Shown here: piece by piece, positions 58,778-64,000 of the stretch
How positions within the stretch are numbered: position 1 is the first letter of the stretch
Layout of the letters: every line of letters starts with the position of its first letter
Assembly: GCA_002778195.1 (NCBI GenBank)
Contig: PCDI01000004.1
Location: 3,260,226-3,324,225, forward strand
DNA: 64,000 nucleotides
Direction: 5' to 3'
From: Raffaelea ambrosiae
Taxonomy: Eukaryota > Ascomycota > Sordariomycetes > Ophiostomatales > Ophiostomataceae
Translations under genes and position numbers: made by a program
Notes under the pieces: generated by a model
The model's database searches: none
Told to the model about the DNA's origin: nothing
Seen by the model: the letters and a program-made list of their open reading frames with translations, nothing else

Positions 58778-59976
58778 CGGAAACGAACAGGCGGCTCGAC
58801 CTCCATCATGTCCAGACACTCGAGCACGAAGCCGGTCAGGATGCGCGACCAGTCGCGCACGGCCGGGAGGTCCAGGTGCGCGGCATCGTCGGCTTCCGTG
58901 TGCCAGCCGGCCGGCCGGACCTCCGGCACGATCGGCAAGGCCGCCACGCCGCGCTCCATAAACGGGACGTGGTCGTCGTCGTCGGTCGCCCGCACCCGCC
59001 CCATGGGCTGCTGGGCCGCGCCGGCCGGCGACGCGGGGGCCGTGTCCGGAAGGAAGCGCTCGGACGCGCCCGTCGCCAGCAGGCCCCTCGCCCGCATCCG
59101 CTGCTCGACCGTGGCCATGGCGGCATAGGCCCAGTGCGTCGTCGGGAAGCGAGACGGGATGCGCGGACGGGCACCACCACCACCACCACCGAGAAGGTCC
59201 AGCAGCACCAGGAGGCTGATCTGGTTGAGCTGGTTGCGGTACCCATAGTGGTTGGAGGCCGTCGACGCCGGGTTGGCGTGGCGCTCCAGGGCCGAGGCGA
59301 GCCCGACGCTCCCGCCGGGACCGGCGTCCCCCTCGTCTGCGCCGTCGATGAACATGATTTGCAGGCCCATGTCCATGGGCACGGTGCCGCCCTCGCCGAG
59401 CGCGGCCATCTCGCGGTACATCTGCGCGGCGAACGGGTCCAGGCTGCGGGCGATGTGGAGCAGCAGGGCACACGAGACCGCGGCATCGGAGGCGCCGACA
59501 AAGCCGGACGGCACCACGGCCGGTGCGGGCGGGGTGTGGTAGTGGGCGGCCAGGGTCAGCAGATTGGCTTCTCCCGGTCGTGTCCAGGGCGGTTCGCGGC
59601 GGACGAGGAGATGCTGGCGAGCCGGCGCATGCGGGGAGGAGGAGGAGGAGGACGACGACGACGACGACGACGGGTCTGGCCGGTCTGTCCGGTTTTCCCA
59701 GACGACGGTCCAGTCCGGGAGGTGGGTGGCGAAGAAGCCAGCGAGGTGTTCTTGGACGGCGGCATGACCGGGCGTACCGGCCGCCCGGGCTCGAAGAAGG
59801 GGCCCCAGCAGACTGGCCGTCCCCGACGGATCGATGTCGGCGTCGGAGACCGCCGGGACCAGACCGAGGAAGTGGTCTGACAGCGGCTTGTAGGCCAGGC
59901 AGGGGGGCAGAAGGGCGGGCAGCAGACAACAGACCAGGCCGAGCCCAGTCGGCGAAGATGAAGAATTCAGCAGCAT
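58759..59976 (-). CDS. glutaminyl-peptide cyclotransferase-like M28 protein, altered active site
   Basis: A single exon of 405 residues from ATG 59976, with a signal peptide ending near PCLA (about residue 28), so it is probably secreted. Glutaminyl cyclases convert N-terminal Gln to pyroglutamate using one zinc. Family landmarks present: FVGASD with zinc-ligand Asp164, a LLVLLDLLG helix, DDHVPFMERGV, and WHTEADD with zinc-ligand His359. In the GEEA motif, which in human QC holds the catalytic Glu201 and zinc ligand Glu202, this protein reads DGADEGD (Asp211-Gly-Ala213-Asp214), so the first Glu is Ala and the second Asp. A 12-residue Ser run lies at about 103-114. The last five residues before the stop come from the CGAGCGAAACGAGG repeat. 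It may be a weak enzyme, an altered one, or a pseudoenzyme. Confidence 0.88.
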   Translation of the reverse strand: MLLNSSSSPTGLGLVCCLLPALLPPCLAYKPLSDHFLGLVPAVSDADIDPSGTASLLGPLLRARAAGTPGHAAVQEHLAGFFATHLPDWTVVWENRTDRPDPSSSSSSSSSSSSPHAPARQHLLVRREPPWTRPGEANLLTLAAHYHTPPAPAVVPSGFVGASDAAVSCALLLHIARSLDPFAAQMYREMAALGEGGTVPMDMGLQIMFIDGADEGDAGPGGSVGLASALERHANPASTASNHYGYRNQLNQISLLVLLDLLGGGGGGARPRIPSRFPTTHWAYAAMATVEQRMRARGLLATGASERFLPDTAPASPAGAAQQPMGRVRATDDDDHVPFMERGVAALPIVPEVRPAGWHTEADDAAHLDLPAVRDWSRILTGFVLECLDMMEVEPPVRFRPRFAR

Positions 59977-61022
59977 TTGGGGCGAGCGACTGCGACGATA
60001 ATGTACAGAGTATTGGGGGGGGATTCTTTTTTTTTCTTTTTTCTTTTCTTTTTTTTCTTCTCTTTTTCTCTTCTTTTTTGCTTGTTATTTCACGAGACTC
60101 AAGTTCCATAGATTTATGCTCAAGTGGCGGCTCAACTGATCCAATATTCCAGGCAGGCATTCGGATGCAATGCTCGTATTTTTCGCCCATCGAGTCTAGG
60201 CTTTCTGGGTTCCCCATATTGACGGCCTGTCTCTCCATAGTTGGGGTATGGTTAACACGCACAAGCTCGCCGCCCTCCCCCATACGCCTGAAACACGACG
60301 TGAGGCAGGTCGAACCGAGCGAGTGGATCGGCGTCAGAATGTTTGATCGCCAGCCCATCCGCAGGCTGTGATGGCCCATGGGCCATTGTTGGAGACAATC
60401 ATAAACAGGGAAGACCGAAGGCAGGAAACAGGAGGACAGGAGAAAAGAATTCGACGTCGTTTGTCCCTGTATCATAATCAAAGCCACGGTGGTATTGTTG
60501 TGTACTCTGCAGGCGGGCTTGGTGCTCCTGGCTGGCGTGTAAGTCGGCCTGCAAGACGGCCTGGCCAGGAATAAGGTGTGTCCAAATGTGGAGTTTCTCC
60601 TCCGACCCCCATAGACTTCCAACACCAGCAGTTTCAAACAATCTGGGGCAAAGCAAGAAAAGATGCGTCGAAGTTGGGGTAGCACCTCTCAGAAAAAGGC
60701 TGGAGTGGTCTTCACGTCTCTTGTCCCAAACAATGCCACGATTGGGAGAAAGGGGTTCTGGATGGTTGTTGCTGGTGCGAGTTCTTTTCCCAGTGCTTGT
60801 TTCTAGTATATCCGCGTTTTTTCTCTGCAGTTTTGTTCTCTTGCTTGGACTTCTTCTGTTGCCTTTATTTCTCTTCATCTCTTCATTTCTTCATTTCTTC
60901 ATTTCTCTTCTTTTCTCACCAGGCAGGTCCTCCCATTCATCTACTTCAAAGTTAATTTTGCATTCACTTCTCCCGACGAGCATTCACTTCTTCCTTCTCT
61001 TTTCTCCTGCCCGTTCATCACA
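59977..61022. other. intergenic between divergent M28-type and UstYa-type genes
   Basis: A shared 1.05-kb promoter interval. There is a T-rich run at 60028-60082 and a TTCATTTC tandem repeat at about 60876-60910 ahead of the UstYa leader. I looked for a short repeat-bearing peptide precursor with a signal peptide and found none. Confidence 0.5.
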
Positions 61023-61257
61023 ATGGACGCCAAGTACGAATCCGTCAGCCTCCGCCAGGAGGAGACACCTCTCTCAGGAAAGCACAACCGCCATCTCGAC
61101 CACGACGACGATGACTTCGAAGACGACCGCCACAGCCACAGCAGCAGCAGCAGCCTGACCGAAGTCGACGAGTCCTTCCTCGGCGACGATGCCACCCACA
61201 CGGCCAAGTGGCAATCCCACGACGACGTCGAGGCCGGAACGTCAGCCCATGCCCGGA

Positions 61258-61293
<36 letters not shown>

Positions 61294-62451
61294 AGCAACA
61301 AAAACGACAGCCTCGATCATCGTCCGCCTTGTCCTGGTGCCGTGCCGTCTTCGTCTTCCTCCACTGGGGCCTCGACACCATCCTGCTTCTCGCCATTCTG
61401 GGCCTCGTCGTCCGCCAGCAGTTCCTCTTGCCAAAATCACCATCGTCTGCCTCCACTCAACTTGGCGATGTCGGCAGCGACTTTACCGGCGTCGGGCCAC
61501 AAAGTATGTTCTGGCCGTGTCTTCCAGACGATGTCTACCAAACTAACACACACAACCCACCCACCCCCCTCAGTCGACCGCAAGATCACCCGTTTCCAGT
61601 CCGACCAGTCATACGCGCCCATGAACATGTCCGATTTCTTTCGTGATGAGGTCCTCCAGCAGTGGAACAAACTCATGCCCGGTATGCATTTCCTCGCTTC
61701 GCTCGTTTCCTTCTTCGCTAACCTCTCAGTCGGCATGGGCTTCGTCTGGGTCAACGACACCCACCGCTACCACGACCTGCCTCACCCCATCGACTGGCCT
61801 GACAAGACCGTCTTCACCACCTCTGTCACCCACCAAATCCACTGTCTCGTACGTTTTTTTTCTTTCTCTCCTCGCTTCGCTCGATCATTACAAGACGTGA
61901 AGATGAATGTTCCCTCGCAAGAACATCCGCCACTTGCCTCTCATGTCCTCGCTTCGTCCAAGCATGCACTTCCCTACGTCCTCGTTTCGCTCCGACGCTG
62001 ACTATCCAGTTCACAATCACCCAAACCTATGCTGGCCTTGCCACCGGCAACCCCCTCCCCCCCGACCACCACTGGCACATGGTCCACTGCATCGACTACA
62101 TGCGCGAGGCCATCCTCTGCAGCGCCGACATGGCCCTCGAGGGACACGAGACTACCTTTCCCGACGACAATGGAGGCTCCGACGGGTGGGATTCGACGCA
62201 TGGTAAGGATTTTTTGACAAAAAAGAAGATCACTAAAAAAATACCATTAGTTGTTTTACCGTCATTGCCTACACTCCTCTTCTTTTTGTCCTCTTGTTTC
62301 TTTCCCCTCGAACCTTTGCATCCTTCTGCTTCGCATCCTTCTTCGCTTTCCCACCCTTCTTGCTAACATTCAAATAGTCTGCAGAGATTACAATCAGGTC
62401 AAGACATATCTGGAGAGTGTGCGGGCTTACGATGACCAGCTGATTTACTAA
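61023..62451 (+). CDS. UstYa/DUF3328 family protein
   Basis: Five exons, 61023..61503, 61574..61681, 61730..61848, 62010..62202 and 62378..62451, give 324 residues. All four introns are GT-AG with CTAAC/CTGAC-type branch sites where visible, and all junctions keep frame. An acidic, His/Ser-rich and then Arg/Gln-rich N-terminus (about 100 residues) precedes one membrane span near 106-128. The body has a WVNDTHRYHDLP segment and both HxxHC motifs: HQIHC at 231-235 and HMVHC at 259-263, followed by IDYMREAILCSAD. UstYa-type proteins catalyse oxidative cyclisation, halogenation or chain modification of peptides and some other metabolites. No precursor gene is visible nearby. Intron 2 is only 48 bp, and introns 2 and 3 carry the CCTCGCTTCGCTCG repeat. 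Confidence 0.92.
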
Positions 62452-63390
62452 GGCAGGGGTGATGCAAAAGGGAAAGGTGCGACTACGCCTATTACTCATA
62501 GAAGCCTGTTTGTCATGGGCATCACAGGAACGTATAACTACTATCACACGTTTGTCCAAAAAAACCAGAGGTAGCATGAGTTGACTTGACTGAAATGCCA
62601 ACCGTGCGTATTGAATTTCCTGTTTGTATACCAGCCACTGGTTGCTGGTAAAGAGTCTGCTTCTCCGAGAGGGCTACCATCCGGATATGCATTGAGGGAG
62701 GACTTTTAATAAATAAAAAAATCGAAGTACCTTAAACTTTATAGAGACGCCACTGGAATGCCTGAAGGAGAAAAAGAAAGTCGAATTCGGGCATCTGGTC
62801 CTGCCCGGGCCAGCTGCTGCGGCCCAGTTTCCGCCTGGTGATGACGCGAATTCGCTGCTGCAAATCAGACTCCTCCTACCGATCAATGCCAACTCGGCAT
62901 TGAAGCAACTCGGCATTGGAGCAAGCACGGCGGGAAGAAAACAGCATAATAAATGGATAAAAATAAAGAGACACCCAAAGTGCAGTATGTCGTGCCCATC
63001 ATCTTGGGCTACGAGCCTCGCCTCGGCCTTTTCATTTTTATTTTTCTTGTTTCTCCCCTAAAGTGACTTGCCACCTTCCCGTTTCCCATACCCTTTATGC
63101 GACCACAAGCAATCCGATGCTATTCCGATGACAAGATAACGCCTCCTCGATGCTATATGCAATGATGCCTCTGGACAAAGGAAATAATGAGATGAAGAAG
63201 AGTTGAAAAAAAAGTAACGATACAAAGATACAACAGGTCACGAGAAGACAATAAAAATAGGTGGAAACTCGGAAACACGATGGGAAATGAGAGGAAAACA
63301 TGGTCGGTGGTAGAGCGACCCTGTCATCTGCGCCCTTTACTGCTCTACCGTGCACCGTCAAGCAATACTCCGTACTGATACCTAGCACAC
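62452..63390. other. intergenic, no gene seen
   Basis: About 940 bp between the UstYa-type stop and the stop of the partial gene (convergent). A/T-rich runs near 62700-62745 and 62940-62970 may be transcript ends. Confidence 0.5.
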
Positions 63391-64000
63391 CTAGTTGGAG
63401 TACGGGTTCTGCCCTTGTTGCACGGCGTGAAGCTGCTGTTGCTGCTGGCCATAGTGGTGCGGTGGCGGCTGTAGATGATGTTGCGTGGCAGCCTGGCTGC
63501 GCATATCCCGCATAGCCACCTGCGACGGGTGCAGGGGGTGGAGATGCTGCATTGCCGCCTGCTGCTGGGCAGCCTGGACGGGCGTCACCATCCCAGAGCG
63601 CATGGCGCCAAATGGAATGCCCCCTTGGAACTCGGGAACAATGCCCGTCCGCAAGTCGTTGCGTCTTCCCAGCGGCTGGTAGAACATCTGGGTCGGCGGA
63701 ATCAGAACAGCACCGTTTGCCTGGTACTCCTGCAAGCTCGATGAAGGCGGGGGGTTAAGCAGCATGTGCACGTTGCGAATAGGCCGGTACGGGCTCGCTC
63801 TCTGCTGCAAGTAGATCGAAGGCGAGTGGGATATGGGCGTATGGACACCAGCCATGTGAGGAAAGCTGTCCGTAAGCGGCGATGAAGCTGCGGCAGCATA
63901 CACCGATGCTCCTCCAGGCGTCAGCGTGTTCAACGGGCTCATCCGCTTCGTCGGTGTGCCGAAACTCGGTGCAGTGAAGCCAGTCGGTGTCGTGCCACCG
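63391..64000 (-). CDS. C-terminal part of a Gln/His/Pro-rich protein (cut by window edge)
   Basis: The frame is open from the right edge to the stop at 63391, about 202 residues. Met codons occur inside, but the reading frame continues without a stop to base 64000, so the real start lies outside. A Ser/Pro/Thr-rich part (SFGTPTKRMSPLNTLTPGG) leads into ASPYRPIRNVHMLLNPPPSSS, then QMFYQPLGRRNDLRTGIVPEF, a compact conserved-looking block. The end is rich in Gln, His and Met (HHLQPPPHHYGQQQQQ). The composition suggests the tail of a nuclear regulator (inference). I do not recognise the family from this piece. Confidence 0.7.
   Translation of the reverse strand, partial: GGTTPTGFTAPSFGTPTKRMSPLNTLTPGGASVYAAAASSPLTDSFPHMAGVHTPISHSPSIYLQQRASPYRPIRNVHMLLNPPPSSSLQEYQANGAVLIPPTQMFYQPLGRRNDLRTGIVPEFQGGIPFGAMRSGMVTPVQAAQQQAAMQHLHPLHPSQVAMRDMRSQAATQHHLQPPPHHYGQQQQQLHAVQQGQNPYSN

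Noticed and set aside
56810..60685. 1291-codon open frame on the minus strand, and 989 codons on the plus strand over 56911-59880
   Set aside because: They run antisense or out of frame through the GT90 and M28-type genes. Both genes are recognisable in other frames; the long frames come from GC-rich third positions and have Arg/Pro-heavy, non-protein-like composition.

Overview
The window looks like nuclear DNA of a filamentous ascomycete (Pezizomycotina, probably Sordariomycetes; inference). Reasons: short GT-AG introns with CTAAC/CTGAC-type branch sites, two large Zn2Cys6 regulators, a BEM3-like RhoGAP, fungal MFS carriers, GT69 and GT90 glycosyltransferases, a UstYa/DUF3328 protein, and a dispersed 5S rRNA gene. 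I support 13 protein genes (one cut by the right edge), one tRNA-Arg, one 5S rRNA gene and two decayed tRNA-like sequences. Long stretches (12.2-17.3, 24.4-27.7, 34.0-42.3 and 46.4-49.5 kb) hold no convincing gene.

Layout. 2.0-7.4 kb: a Baeyer-Villiger-type monooxygenase with a co-oriented Zn2Cys6 regulator upstream; the regulator's ATG is preceded by two tandem minimal uORFs. 8.4-11.8 kb: a three-exon BTB/POZ-like gene with a huge Asn/Ser-rich tract and an assembly gap inside it. 12.17 kb: tRNA-Arg(ACG). 17.3-18.4 kb: a Ser-rich conserved-looking protein. 19.66 kb: 5S rRNA. 20.4-24.4 kb: a 1260-residue Zn2Cys6 regulator. 27.7-34.0 kb: a BEM3-like PX-PH-RhoGAP protein. 42.3-43.4 kb: an Arg/Ser/Pro-rich protein whose start codon is assembled across an intron (A|TG). 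44.8-46.4 kb: an MFS carrier.

The right-hand 14 kb (49.5-62.5 kb) is the most accessory-looking part: an MFS carrier, a secreted protein, a GT69 mannosyltransferase-like protein, a GT90 CAP10-like protein, a glutaminyl-cyclase-like M28 protein with altered catalytic acidic residues, and a five-exon UstYa/DUF3328 protein. All but the MFS carrier are predicted secretory-route proteins, so a glycan- or peptide-modifying locus is possible, but no precursor peptide gene was found and the link is inference. A short repeat (CGAGCGAAGCGAGG or its complement) sits between the GT90 and M28 genes, forms the M28 C-terminus, and recurs inside two UstYa introns.

Assembly cautions: 31 N at 10463-10493, one N in a poly-G tract at 41292, one N at 53323 flanked by an exact 87-bp duplication that is almost certainly an unmerged contig overlap, and scattered N at 58718-58727.
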